From contig OZ007574.1 in NCBI GenBank assembly GCA_963931925.1, positions 38,495,438 through 38,559,437 on the forward strand: a stretch of DNA of 64,000 bases, in the 5' to 3' direction. The position numbers were made by a program, and so were the translations under genes. The stretch comes from Onchidella celtica. Its lineage: Eukaryota > Mollusca > Gastropoda > Systellommatophora > Onchidiidae. Below, one piece after another: positions 45,495 through 57,137 of this stretch (position 1 is the first letter of the stretch; each line of letters opens with the position of its first letter). The notes under the pieces are model-generated. The model ran no database searches. It was not told the DNA's origin and saw only the letters and a list, made by a program, of their open reading frames with translations.

Positions 45495-45616
45495 CATAGA
45501 CAGTCAGACAGGCAGATAGACAGATATATAGATAGACAGATAGAAGGGGACAGACAGACAGACAACGGGACAGACACAGACGAACAGACAGACAAAGGGA
45601 CAGACAGACAGAAAAG
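45495..45616. repeat. Degenerate (GACA)n/(GATA)n
   Basis: CAGACAGG, CAGATAGA and GGGACAGACAGACAG words over 120 bases. Confidence 0.88.
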
Positions 45617-46273
45617 TTTCGGGACGAATCTACAATAAAGGGATAAAATGGAGATTGATGTACATGAATAACTTAATGCCCAGCTGCAGAGGCGGAAGAA
45701 TAAATGGATTTATTGATTCAGCCATCATCGCAGCCCCACCCCCTTCCCCATCCCTACCCCTCATACACACACTGACACACGCAAAACAATGCCAAAAAAA
45801 AAAAAAAAGATTTCCTGCTGTTGATCAAGATTGCATAATATGGCGACCTCTCTGACATAAATTTCCTTCGCGTTGAAAAAAAAAATCTTTTTAGCGACAG
45901 CTTTTCCTCAGTAGCCGATGTCTTACCTTCCCCGGGGCGAATGTTAAACCTACATTTTTACATTGCCACCGCACATATTTTACATCACAGCCGGTATTCG
46001 TGTCCGTGTGGCTGTCTGGTACACACGGAAAAGACAGCTTGTCGGAACAGCCGCCATGACGAATGTACGGGCAAATTGAATTCACGATTAAAATTGACGT
46101 TAATAACGAAACTGTTCAGACGCCGGGAACTGTGTAGTTGCCACGAAAAGAAAGATTATTAATTTCTTTGTCAAATTATGAGAGAAATTTATTGAGATAA
46201 AAAAAAATCAGTGTATGGTCTGACAACTTTGCCAGATTAGCTTTACAAGTAGAGAAGGCTTTCAACAGTTAAA
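45617..46273. other. Unique sequence, no gene seen
   Basis: AT-rich complex sequence with an A run at about 45796-45809. No recognised feature. Confidence 0.45.
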
Positions 46274-46390
46274 ATGTCTGTCTGTCTGTCTGTCTGCCTG
46301 CCTGCCTGCCTGCCTGTCTGCCTGCCTGCCTGTATGCCTGCCTGTATGCCTGCCTGTATGCCTGCCTGCCTGCCTGCCTGCCTGCCTACC

Positions 46391-46431
<41 letters not shown>

Positions 46432-46490
46432 GCCTGTATGCCTGCCTGTATGCCTGCCTGTATGCCTGCCTGCCTGCCTGCCTGCCTACC

Positions 46491-46555
<65 letters not shown>

Positions 46556-46556
46556 T
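46274..46556. repeat. (CTGT)n/(CTGC)n compound array with a higher-order duplication
   Basis: CTGT and CTGC blocks alternate with CTGTATGC variants. The segment CTGTATGC repeated three times, then (CTGC)n, CTAC, (CTGT)n occurs twice (about 46330-46432 and 46434-46552), so a block of about 100 bases was duplicated. Confidence 0.95.
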
Positions 46557-46900
46557 TTATACTAATTTTTCAGTTGGCACAGCAGTTAAAGCGCTCGACC
46601 CCAGTGCAACAGGTCAGGGGTAAGGATTCCTCCTGGGACAGGGACCAAACGTACACATTTCTCGTGGTGTGTTATTAAGATACTCACTCGTTGGACAGCG
46701 CCCACACCACATCTCCTGATACAGCCTCGTTGTAGTGAGAAACGTGCGTTAAAACTTTCAACGAACACAAACAATTGAACGCAAAAACGCTCAGCTTTGT
46801 TAAAATACGTACTCACACTTTTGACTTCGGGACCAGCAAAAGCACACATGTCTCAGAGAAGCCGCTGTTACCTAACTGCCCTGTTTTCTTTTCATCTGGT
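46557..46900 (+). mobile_element. Possible degraded SINE
   Basis: TTGGCACAGCAGTTAAAGCG resembles an A box, but the expected B box is poor (GGTCAGGGGTAAGGATTCC). Downstream words ACTCACTCGTTGGACAGCGC recall the 38271 element. Low confidence. Confidence 0.3.
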
Positions 46901-47547
46901 GCGGGTGGAAGTGTGTAAATAAATCCCCGTCAATATTCTTAAAGCAAACGAGAATGTGGTCGTCGAATGCATTTTACATCATGTAAACGGATTAGAAAAG
47001 GTAAACAATATTGATTGATGCGCCGTTCTGCATGTATGGTTCTACGAGCAGCGCCCGCTGATAGCATTATTTGCGTAATATAAGTGGTGCGCACAGGGAG
47101 GTGCGCATTCGTTTACCGTCGAAGTTTTAACCTTAGATTTTAATTTCAAGATTTTTTTTTTTCTGGTCAGGTGATCTGGGCGGCATTCGAATGTTTTGTT
47201 TTTGTTGTTTTTATCGTTACTCCATCCACTGATTTTAAACCATGTTTATAAGCTAGCGCGTCTTTTCCATTATAATGCACAATATATTTTTTTCACGGGT
47301 GCAAGATTTTATAATGGTGCACTCAACGCAAACCGCTTTCGTGCAACATAGTCGTATCCTGTGCGCTTCCAGGTTTTTTAACTTCGGCTTATTGTGAGAG
47401 ATTGTAGTGAAGATAAAGACTGCCACCACCCCTCTCTCTTTTCCCTGCCTGAGAGAAGGGGCCGCTGAATGCGCACTGCGTATGGAAAGTAAGTTTGTTA
47501 GGAAGATCGATGAGTGATTCGCACCTGTGCGGCTCAGGTAAAATAAA
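46901..47547. other. Unique sequence, no gene seen
   Basis: Complex AT-rich sequence without recognised features. Confidence 0.45.
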
Positions 47548-47638
47548 AACAACACAATACGGCGTCGTGAGTTACTGGCCGATTGACAACAGGCAGGAAA
47601 AGCAACCGTTCCTGGTTGTCGAGTAGGGAATAAACGAA
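47548..47638. repeat. Dispersed pair, copy 1
   Basis: AACAACACAATACGG, then GTCGTGAGTTACTGGCCGAT and TGTCGAGTA, align with 48273-48362 in the same orientation, 727 bases apart. Identity looks like about three quarters. Nature unknown. Confidence 0.65.
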
Positions 47639-48272
47639 ATCAGTAAAAAAAAAAAATGGAACAGGGAACGATACCAAAAGAAATGAAGTTACGCAGGGGG
47701 TTGTGAATACAGTATAATTATACAGAAACTGTAAAAGACAGGAAAGCACAGAAAAAATATATAATAAAAAAAAAAGCTAAAATTACGCAAACCATCTGTC
47801 TCTCCCTCATAAATGGAAGAAAATGACTTAATGTCACATGGACACGGTTGTTGGTAAGAACAAAGAGAGATGTTTGCATTCTTTGTTTTTTTTTTAATGT
47901 TCTGTAATGAACACAATGACATTGGAACATTTCATGGCCAGGCTATTAGGGACTAGATACCAGTCAGATATGCAAAAAGAAAGAAAAAAATCGACAGAAC
48001 AGGGGACATCACTACAATAACACCTGCCAGGCCATTCTCTGGAAGAAAAAACAAAGGGGGGAAGGGGGGTAACAATGGAAAGGATAATGGACAGAACGAG
48101 AGAACCGACTGACCGTGAAAGAAAAGGTTGGCGCCCAGAGAGGAGGGAAACAAAAGAACAGAACGAGGCTGCAAACCAACGAAACGGACAAAGAACAGAT
48201 AAACAAATAAAAGTGTACCAAAATGCCCTCTTTAACTGCAAACCATGACACAGAGGATGGGGAATATTATTA
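47639..48272. other. Unique sequence, no gene seen
   Basis: Purine-rich on the plus strand, so minus-strand frames (47689-48283) look hydrophobic (FLSFCIS, FFFYYIFF). I see no domain and treat them as chance frames. Confidence 0.5.
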
Positions 48273-48362
48273 GAACAACACAATCCTGGGGTCGTGAGTT
48301 ACTGGTCGATTGACGACAGACAGAGATACCAACTTCTTCTGGATGTCGAGTACAGAAGTTAT
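48273..48362. repeat. Dispersed pair, copy 2
   Basis: GAACAACACAAT, then GTCGTGAGTTACTGGTCGAT, ending near ATGTCGAGTACAG. See copy 1 at 47548. Confidence 0.65.
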
Positions 48363-51029
48363 ACAAGTGGTTGGCAAGTGCAGTATAAACAAAATAATTA
48401 ATTACATTATCTACCAACAGAACAGTCCACAAAACCGAGGCAAAGTCAGACTTGTCTTAGTACACTATGGGTCTTATAATCATCTTCTTAGTTTAGTTCC
48501 AGCTTTGGGGATTTATCAATAAATCATTTTATAACAAGGAGCTACGAGAATCACACACGAGCAATGGCGGAAATGCTGTGTCGGGACAGTAGGTATGGAG
48601 ATCTCAAACACGGTATCAATAAATACAGAAAACACCGACGAGCATTCAAAGCAAATGAAGCAAACTCTAAACAAAAGTCGAGGGATTCTGTGAAAAACGG
48701 ATGGGGGTGGGGTGGTGGTGGGGGGGGGGGGTGGAACCAAGTGATGACAATAATAATTTGTCCAAATTAAAAAAAAAAAATGAACATTACAACAACAATA
48801 AAAATTTTAATTCAAATTAAAAATAAATTCAGAATTAAAAAACAAAAATGCAACAACTACAAGAATCAATTTACCTGTGCCAATGAAAGTCCGTTCCACA
48901 TCAAATAGAAAAAACGTTTTATTGTAGCATTAAAGTCGTATCCACAGACCGAGCACGCAGCACTTTCACTTTCAGAACTCTGGCAGAAACTCCACAGTAG
49001 AAGATTTCTGTAGTTTCAGCAATCCATTAAAACTCTTGAGAAATCTCTCCTGGGACATGAAAAGACTCCGTTTTCGTCCAGAAATTTAAAAAATAAAACA
49101 AACGATGAAAAGAAATCACCAAGAATTCCACCAAGCAAGGATGTCTTAAGGGAGGGGATGATTAAATCGATGCTTGCGGAGGAGAGTGGAGGAAGAAAAA
49201 AATAAATAAATAAAGAAGACAAAAAAGAGAGGATAATCACTCCTTTAACAAACTGTCTGGGTTGTCTGTCAACCGCCCTCGCAACTCGTTACATAGTTGC
49301 TGGGAATACACTGGGCTTTAAAACCCGTAATATTTTAATGCAGTGATGATTGTTTTGTCGATGAAAAGTCAACATACAAAATATAGAAAGAACCTCAGGG
49401 TGTCTGAACCCGTTAGCTCGGAAACATGCACTTTCTGTAGAACGAAACGGCGTCACTCAAAGGTTCTCAATGTTAATTGAAATGAGAAATTCTTATCCTC
49501 GTTGTCATGAGCACACGGTCCGTTCAAGTATTTAACTCACCAGACACCAATTCTAAGAACAAATCCACACTTTCGCGCCTATTGTAGTGGAGATACGAGT
49601 TGTCTTAGCGACGCATAAGTGTACATGTTCATCACAACACAGGTCCGTTGAAACAGTGATAGCTCTAGGGAGCGTATCTTTTATAAACATTCATAAACTC
49701 CTGATGATTCCTGTAGAAATGAAAACGAACGTTCAAGCTCCATGCCGTTATGACACGTAAAAACAAATCACCGTCGAACTATCGATAAAAAGCCGACCAA
49801 AAAAACAAAAACAAAAACGATCCAAATAATGAAAACCGGTCACTCCAGCTACAACCATTTACATATTATTGACCAACGCAAAGCTCACAAGCTGACGGGA
49901 CATGAAGTTTACTAACAGCGTATGATTTTGTTAATCCGTATTGGAGATCTACCTTACTGATAATATCATATCAATATGCGCTGAGAGGTATTGGCAGATG
50001 TTATCAAAACATTGGGCTTTGCTCGTCGCCAGGATGAAATAGCGGACATATCAATCGTTACACCGAAAACAGGGGAAGCAATAAATGAAGTGAATCATAT
50101 CCATCTATGCTATCCAGCTTGCTTTATGGGCGTAAAGCTTGGACAATTGGCCCTGCTATATAATATTATGGTCTCGGTCAATAAGTGCTATTCCCCTCTA
50201 GTCACGCAAATGCACAGTTACGACATTGTAATAATTGTATCTCTCGCCATTGAACGTCACTAAGAGACCATAGTAAACGCCTGCGTGTAATTTTAGCACA
50301 TATCCTGGAAGTTATTGCACACTCAAGCCCAATTTTAATCTTGCAGCAAGTTCATGAGGTAAATTCCACTTCACTTTTGAGATCTTCATAACAAAATGCA
50401 ACCAAGGAAGAGTAAATCTTGATCGTTAACATTTCGAAAAAGATTTACGCATTTCCATCTTACGACAAGGATATTATTTGCGTCGGCCTTTCCGTGTATA
50501 ATCCGCCACAAATGAATCACGAACTATGTTTTTCCCACCAAGATAATTTTAACCCTTTTTTTACGTTTGTTTCTCCAAATATAGAGAAGAAGCGTAAATG
50601 CGGAATATGAGGGAAGAAACAGTCATACAAGAACCAATGACAACATTGCAAAAACGCTGCATATTCACCAGAATTAATTTACCGGTTCAATCATCTCGAA
50701 TCAAACACTTCAGTAAATACTTTGCATACCTTGAAAAATATTCTCCTCAGCTTCAAGATCACTTCACGAAATTCCAGTAGCCAAATGTATCAGAAAACCA
50801 AGGAAAAAAATTATCCCACAGCAAATCACGTGAATTTGAATCCGAAGCGCATCAGAAAATGTCAGCAAAGAATCCCAGTCGAACAAGGAATTAAACTTTC
50901 GCGGTATGGCATGAAAGAAATTTTTTTGTGTGCTCACCACGCTCCGCGCACCTTCCCCAACCCTTCAATCAGAAAGTGTTGTAGTGCACCCCAAACCTCC
51001 CTTAGAATGGATGGATGGCTAACAGTTCT
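48363..51029. other. Complex unique sequence, no gene seen
   Basis: A 12-base G run lies at 48720-48731 followed by an A-rich patch to about 48850. Frames at 49991-50263, 50419-50610 and 50722-51072 are open but match no family I recognise and lack supporting splice or start context. Confidence 0.45.
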
Positions 51030-51260
51030 CTGCTCGTTACAAACCGCCAAACGCCGGCGTTGCGCGCGATAGCCCCTTTCTCATCAGGCCGGTAACTAGG
51101 CATACCGCTCGGGCGCGGAGGCTGAGTGCTGCTGCTGGTGGTGGTGGTTTACTACTCCGCATAGACTTCTCTTTGCGCACGGTGGCTTTACCGAGAGAAT
51201 GGTGCTCATCCGTGAGTAGGTAGAATAACGGGTAGCGGGACAGTTTGTTACTAGAGACAT
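51030..51260. promoter_or_regulatory. GC- and CpG-rich patch, possible regulatory element
   Basis: Against an AT-rich background this patch is dense in CpG: GCCGGCGTTGCGCGCGATAG at about 51052-51071, then CGCTCGGGCGCGGAGG and TTTGCGCACGG. It also holds a short CTGCTGCTGGTGGTGGTGG run. I see no TATA box or coding frame to confirm a promoter. It could be an exon edge, a regulatory element or chance. Confidence 0.25.
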
Positions 51261-51494
51261 TTGTTTATGCCCACGTTCTCAACGTAACAGTGCTGCCTGC
51301 ACCCTTTCTGTGATCCCCCCTCCCCCGTTACCCCGACCAGTCCTGGGCCTAATAAGGCACGTGCAGTCACGTGAAGAAATGCCAGGTTATGTCTTGACAA
51401 ACACGTACATGTGCCACTCATTCTTGTCATGTCTGCACTTCTGCAGGCTTCTTCATCCCTTCATACTTTAGTCTGGCATTTGGTGAAGGAGTGA
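51261..51494. other. Unique sequence, no gene seen
   Basis: Complex sequence with no recognised feature. Confidence 0.4.
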
Positions 51495-51792
51495 CCTGTG
51501 TTTCCATTCATCCATCCCATCTCCCTATCAACCTGTCCATACGTCCGCCCATTCGTCCGTCTGTCGTTCGTCTGTCCGTCCATCTGTCCATCCACCCATC
51601 AATCCATCCATGATTCGTGTGTCCGTCCGCCCGTATATCCGTCCGTCCGTCCATCCATCCATCCATCCATCCATCCATCCATCCATCCATCCATCCATCC
51701 ATCCATCCATCCATCCATCCATCCATCCATCCATCCATCCTTCCTTCCCTCCCTCCCTCCCTCCCTCCCTCCACCCATCCATCCATCTCGCT
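51495..51792. repeat. (CCAT)n and related (CCGT), (CCCT) array
   Basis: Degenerate CCGT/CCAT words to 51645, a clean (CCAT)n at about 51648-51742, then (CCCT)n at about 51743-51772 and CCAT again. Both strands are open in several frames, which is an artefact. Confidence 0.96.
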
Positions 51793-52406
51793 TCCCTCCT
51801 CCTCCTGCATCCGACCATCATACAACCATCTCCTCTTCGGTATATGCGCATGAGATATACCAAACTCATACCAAATAAACCAATTCGTCACCCAACATTG
51901 ACTACTCACACATTTCGAAATACCACAAACCCACAGCGTTCAAACCTAACCTGGAAAAAGACCACGGTAAATTCCCCATTTTCTCCCATCCGCAACTAAT
52001 GAAAAACTCCCCACATTTATGAGTGAGCAGTACCGGCCAATGACTCAGGGGGGGGGGGGGGGGGAAGTACTAATCAGCTGTGCAAAATTCATACAAAAAT
52101 AAAAGATGTGCAACAGGTGCGCGAGCACGTAGTCCCGAAAAAAAAAAAAAAAACCCAGAAAAGTAGAATGATTGTAATGAAACAATATTTTCCAGTTCTC
52201 GTTTGACGCACGAACTTTTTTTTTCAGCCTGGAAACAGATGTTGATCAGTTGTAACCAGTGGGGAATATCTTCACTGTGCTAACATGTTCGTGTATGGGG
52301 CTATCCATAAAGTATGTATGATCGATTTTGTCCATGCTTAACCCACCCCACCCCACACACACGCACACCTCATGCATCCCATGTACGTTTTTCACATGCT
52401 TAACTT
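51793..52406. other. Unique sequence, no gene seen
   Basis: A 17-base G run at 52048-52064 and an A run of about 15 at 52139-52153. Otherwise complex. Confidence 0.45.
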
Positions 52407-52614
52407 TTAAGCTGTATTTTCATGGGTTCGGAATCGCAAACGGAAACGGAAACGCCAAAAAATCCGCCAAGTGGTAAAAGAAAGAGTGTTTCCATACGTA
52501 CGGAATTGACGTCTCCGTACATTTGAAAATAGTTTCCCTCTACTTCACTACTCGAAGGGTTTTTGACTGTTACCGTTACCGTTTCCGTTTCTGCACACAT
52601 GGAACCACAGCTTA
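52407..52614. mobile_element. Foldback MITE, family A, copy 3, with TTAA at both ends
   Basis: TTAAGCTG (52407-52414) faces CAGCTTAA (52607-52614). Left arm: TGTATTTTCATGGGTTCGG, ACGGAAACGGAAACGCC. Right arm: GTTACCGTTACCGTTTCCG, CACACATGGAACCACAG. Interior CCAAGTGGTAAAAGAAAGAG and TACTTCACTACTCGAAGGG pair with each other as in copy 1. Symmetric TTAA suggests a TTAA target duplication or a TTAA-bearing terminus. Confidence 0.8.
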
Positions 52615-52948
52615 ACTCCCCCCTACCTTCCATGTGCAGCCGTACAGTGGCGAACGGCCAGTAGAATGGTGAATGTCCATGATAAGATCTTGATGTTTGA
52701 AAACTTTACGTGACATTTAGTATGGACTACTTGGCAGTTGGATCAGAAACATGACTTTTAAGTTATAATATACTCAAACTACTAAATATGCAGAGAATGA
52801 AAAACAAAAAACACCCGTTTTCATTACCATAATTGGGATGCGAATGCACACTCCTTATTAACCCCTATTCCCGTGCATAAATTTACTACGCTATTTGTTC
52901 CCCCCCCCCCCCCACCCCCCCAAAAAATCACCAATTTGGAGCGTATCA
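52615..52948. other. Unique sequence, no gene seen
   Basis: A 14-base C run at 52900-52913, otherwise AT-rich. Confidence 0.45.
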
Positions 52949-53209
52949 TGATCTCGGTTCTTGCTTGCTTTGTCTCCCCTTTCTGAAAGGCTGGAGATGT
53001 CTTAGTACGTGGAAGCTAGAAGTATAACAAAATGCATACCTGGGCACTGGCTTGTTTCAAATGCATTATTGTGGCATTTCTCAAGCTGTTTCACAGTTCC
53101 GATTTATTCTCATTCTCTATCATTTAATACAAAAGCCGCGAACGTTTAACGTGGAATTTCTCAGCTGTGCAAAAAGTGGAGTTGGAACAAACAAGAACTA
53201 AAGTCGCGG
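52949..53209. mobile_element. MITE family B, copy 2
   Basis: Aligns with 5565-5813. The right end CAAGAACTAAAGTCGCG is the better preserved terminus, and the left end TCGGTTCTTGCTTGC is diverged. Interior landmarks GGCTGGAGATGTCTTAGTA, TCTCAAGCTGTTTCAC and AAAAAGTGGAGTTGGAAC are shared. Confidence 0.7.
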
Positions 53210-53939
53210 TTTGTACATTATAATAGATGGCGCCAAAGTGAGACAAGCGGCCAAATTGCAATGGCTTTTCATGTTCTTCTTGAAATCAAGTTCAACATCG
53301 TTGTATAAACAACAACAACAAAACAAAAACACATAGATAAAGCGGACCAATCCGTACCCGCAATAATAACCCCAAAAACAACCCACCAGAGACTTAAATA
53401 CTCGATCTGGATAAAACAGTTTACTTGCATTTCTCAGTGCTACGAAACATCAAATATGCCATGTTAGTACACTGACGATATGTTTGTTTATCTATTCTGA
53501 ACACCCCATTAGCGTTGTTTTTTCGTTTCTTTGGAAATTATCATTTTTAAAGCTGATTTCCCAGGTATACATCTGTGGGAATCAAGGTTGTTTGTGACTT
53601 ATTCTTGTTGTTTTGAAAGAAGGTTCTAGGGGCTGGAAAACCAGACGGTTTAGCTCTACATTCTAAGCAATGTTTGGTTGGCTGGCTGAATGAACATCTG
53701 GCTTATGAACCAACAGGCTTGACTGATTTAAGCTTTGGCTATGTGTCTAATTAAATGGCTGATTGGGTAATTAATTAAGTGGACTAGGAAAAGGTGAATA
53801 AGTGGTTTAGTGAATGGTTTAATGGAGTGGGAGGGGGAATAACCATGGGTAGATCAGCGAATTTTACATGAAATCGGTTAGAAATGGACTCTGTGGAATA
53901 GAACGTTGTTGGGTCATGGTGTAAAATGTTGACACATAG
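53210..53939. other. Unique sequence, no gene seen
   Basis: AT-rich complex sequence. From about 53670 short GGCTGAATG and GTGAATGG words appear without forming an array. Confidence 0.45.
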
Positions 53940-54412
<473 letters not shown>

Positions 54413-54979
54413 AACTTTGGAATAAAGATACATTAATACATAAATGGACAGAAACACAAACATTCAGGAATGTACAGACAAGAGGGCGGACGAAAAATGA
54501 AAAAAAAAAAAACAAGTTAAAAGCTGAAACAAAATCACAAATGGCAAAGACAAAAACAACAAGAAGGAAATAACCGAAAAATTTTACAAACTCCAATGCT
54601 CTGAAAGGCAAACGAACAAAGACAAGGAAATGCCGAACCATAAACAGACAGAGTAAATTAGCACAGAAATAAAAATAGAAGATGGAAGGAACAGACAGGT
54701 GAAAGAATGAATTACGTCTAGAACTTTCTCTCAGCTATATTTAAAATCTGATATTGTTTTTGTTTTTCTAGCCCTTGCAACATCCAACTGGCCATTTCAT
54801 CTTCAATTTCTCACAAAATCATAAAACATTTGTTTGGTGTGTGTATTATGTCTGCAGGTGTGTGTGTTTTTGTAAGTGTGCTGGAGGATTGGGGTGAAGG
54901 GGTTGGGGGAAGAGGGGGAGGGGTTGAGAACATCCTGGGATGTTCGGAAAGAAGGAAAGGAAAAAGAGAACCTAATTAT
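54413..54979. other. Unique sequence, no gene seen
   Basis: AT-rich complex sequence, with a purine-rich GGGGGAAGAGGGGGAGGGG patch near 54904-54922. Confidence 0.45.
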
Positions 54980-55330
54980 GAAAGCCCTCGCCCTCTCCCT
55001 CTCTGTCTCTCCATCCACCCACCCATCCATCCATCCAAGTCTATATTTTGTCCATCCATCCATCCATCCATCCTTCCAAGTCTATATTTTATCCATCCAT
55101 CCATCCATCCACCCATCCATCCATCCAAGTCTATATTTTATCCATCCATTCATCCACCCATCTATCCATCCATTCATCCATCCATCCGTCCATCCACCCA
55201 TCCATCCATTCATCCGTCCATCCATCCACCCATTCATTCATCCACCAAGTTAATTACCTATCTATCTACCTAATTCCCTCCCTCCCTACCTATCGGTCTG
55301 TCTGTCTGTCTTCAGCCTGTCCGTGAGTCT
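54980..55330. repeat. (CCAT)n array carrying a minisatellite-like AAGTCTATATTTT insert
   Basis: CCAT/CCAC repeats contain three inserts of AAGTCTATATTTT(G/A)TCC at 55037, 55078 and 55127 (spacing 41 and 49). CTAT/CTGT words follow to 55330. Confidence 0.93.
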
Positions 55331-55395
55331 ATCTGTCTCTGTCTGTCTTTATTCCATCCATTTTTCATAATATCTTATCTTTCTCTCTCTCTGTC

Positions 55396-55430
<35 letters not shown>

Positions 55431-55570
55431 GTCTATCTGCCCGTGTGCATGTGTGCCCGTGCGCCCATCCTGTTTGGTCTTTCTCTCCCTCTGTATCTAT
55501 CCCATCTTCTGTCTTTGTCCGCTTGTATGCCTGCCTGCCTGTCTGTCGGTCAATGTGTCTGTCGATATAC
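55331..55570. repeat. Degenerate CT/CTGT/CTGC-rich sequence
   Basis: CT dinucleotides at 55380-55435 with CTGT and CTGC words to about 55560. Confidence 0.8.
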
Positions 55571-55785
55571 AAAGGAAAAAGACCGGAATCGGGAAGCGAA
55601 GAGGAGATAGAGAAGAATAGGTGAGTGGTTGAATGAGACAATTTCACAATCAGACATTCAGGCACTTTTTTTTTCCTTTTAAAGACAAATTACAGGGAGT
55701 TTCCAGGAGATCAGAAAAATAAACAATAAAACAACAAAATGGCGCCATCTCAGAGATTTGAATGTCACAGTTTGCGTCACCTCTT
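55571..55785. other. Short unique stretch
   Basis: No recognised feature. Confidence 0.4.
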
Positions 55786-55874
55786 CTTCTACTTGACCAA
55801 AAATAAATAAATAAATAAATTAAAAAAAAAAAAAAAAATAAAATAAATTCATTGCTTCTTCTACTTGATCACAA

Positions 55875-55921
<47 letters not shown>

Positions 55922-55922
55922 A
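55786..55922. repeat. Duplicated CTTCTTCTACTTGA plus (AAAT)n tail
   Basis: CTTCTTCTACTTGACC, then AATAAATAAATAAA and an A run (55786-55846), is repeated as CTTCTTCTACTTGATC, then (AATA)n (55855-55922). It resembles a duplicated 3-prime tail of a retroelement. Confidence 0.85.
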
Positions 55923-56620
55923 CTACAGGTTGCCACAACCTTGCCCCATATTCCAGCAAACAATACGGTGGAAAATTCCGAGTAAAGAGATAGGATCGGC
56001 TCCGGCCATGTAGTCAAAATAGGCCGAACCGGATTTTTGTCATCATCTTGTGGCCAACTTCCCCAAAAAATAATGGTCATGACTTCAACAAAAAGGTATT
56101 TCTGGCCAGTTACCCAAAATCCATTCCTGTTGCTAAGTCTAACCCTGAAACTTTGCAATTGATTAACCCATTGACCACTGACACTGTGAAAGCTAGTTTT
56201 TTCTCAAATCTAGTTTATATTGAGATCCACTTATTTCAGTTATTTCAGTGGCAAATATGATTCTTCATCAGGCTATTGATGTGTCTTTAAATGGTGGTCG
56301 TAGAGAAACTAAACCTGTAACTGAAAGAATAGTAAAGAGTTACCAGCAATGCTATTACAGTATTGAAAGGGTTAACTTTGCAGACAAATCCCCAAACAGT
56401 CACCTTGAAAGAAACACCTGTGATCATTGGCTTTGATTAAAGACGTTCTTGTCACGAAATGTCAGAGGCGTCGATTGGAAAGTTTGTTTCTCTGTGTGAT
56501 CCCATTCTCTGAAATATGACAAGACAAGCATAGCGGGTTTCCAAATGTTCACATTGACAATTGTGAAATGTTCACATTGACATTTGTGAATTTAGCGCGT
56601 TTAGTTTTTAAACTGTAAGG
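55923..56620. other. Unique sequence, no gene seen
   Basis: AT-rich complex sequence. A tandem GTTCACATTGACA(A/T)TTGTGAA occurs twice at 56548-56590. Confidence 0.5.
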
Positions 56621-56683
56621 GAGAGAGAGAGGGGGGGGGGAGAGACAGAGAGAGAGAGAGAGACAGACAGAGTGAGACACAGG

Positions 56684-56721
<38 letters not shown>
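56621..56721. repeat. (GA)n with G run
   Basis: GA repeats with a 10-base G run at 56631-56640 and ACAGACAGA interruptions. Confidence 0.95.
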
Positions 56722-56722
<1 letters not shown>

Positions 56723-56847
56723 GGTAATTTGGCTCAAAATTTTAGCCTACATTAGCTCTCCGTGCAAGCCATATTGAGAATTTATAAGGTCCATTAAAAA
56801 ATTTTGTTTAGAATAGCGTTAACTTTGAGGTGTGATCAATTTCTCTA

Positions 56848-56974
56848 TGTCTCTCCGTCTCTCTTTTTCTCTCTCTCTCTGTCTCTCTTTCGCTCTCTCT
56901 CTCTCTTTCTCTTTCTCCCCTCTCTCTTTCTCTTTCTCTCTCTCTTTCTCTCTCTTTCTTTCTCTCTCTCTCTT

Positions 56975-57005
<31 letters not shown>

Positions 57006-57127
57006 TTCTCTCTTTCTCTTTCTCTCTCTCTCTCTCTCTCCCTCTCTCTCTCTCTATTTCTCTCTCTCTCTCTCTCTTTCTCTCTTTCTCTTTATCTCTT
57101 TCTCTCTCTCTTTCTCTCTCTCTCTTA
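56848..57127. repeat. (CT)n/(TTTCTC)n pyrimidine tract
   Basis: About 280 bases of CTCTCTTT words on the plus strand, with almost no purines. It ends at a short AC repeat (57127-57137). Confidence 0.95.
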
Positions 57128-57137
57128 CACACACACA

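Noticed and set aside
47689-48283. Several hydrophobic minus-strand frames that look like membrane proteins
   Set aside because: The plus strand is purine-rich, which by itself yields F/L/S/C-rich peptides on the minus strand. Frames overlap each other.
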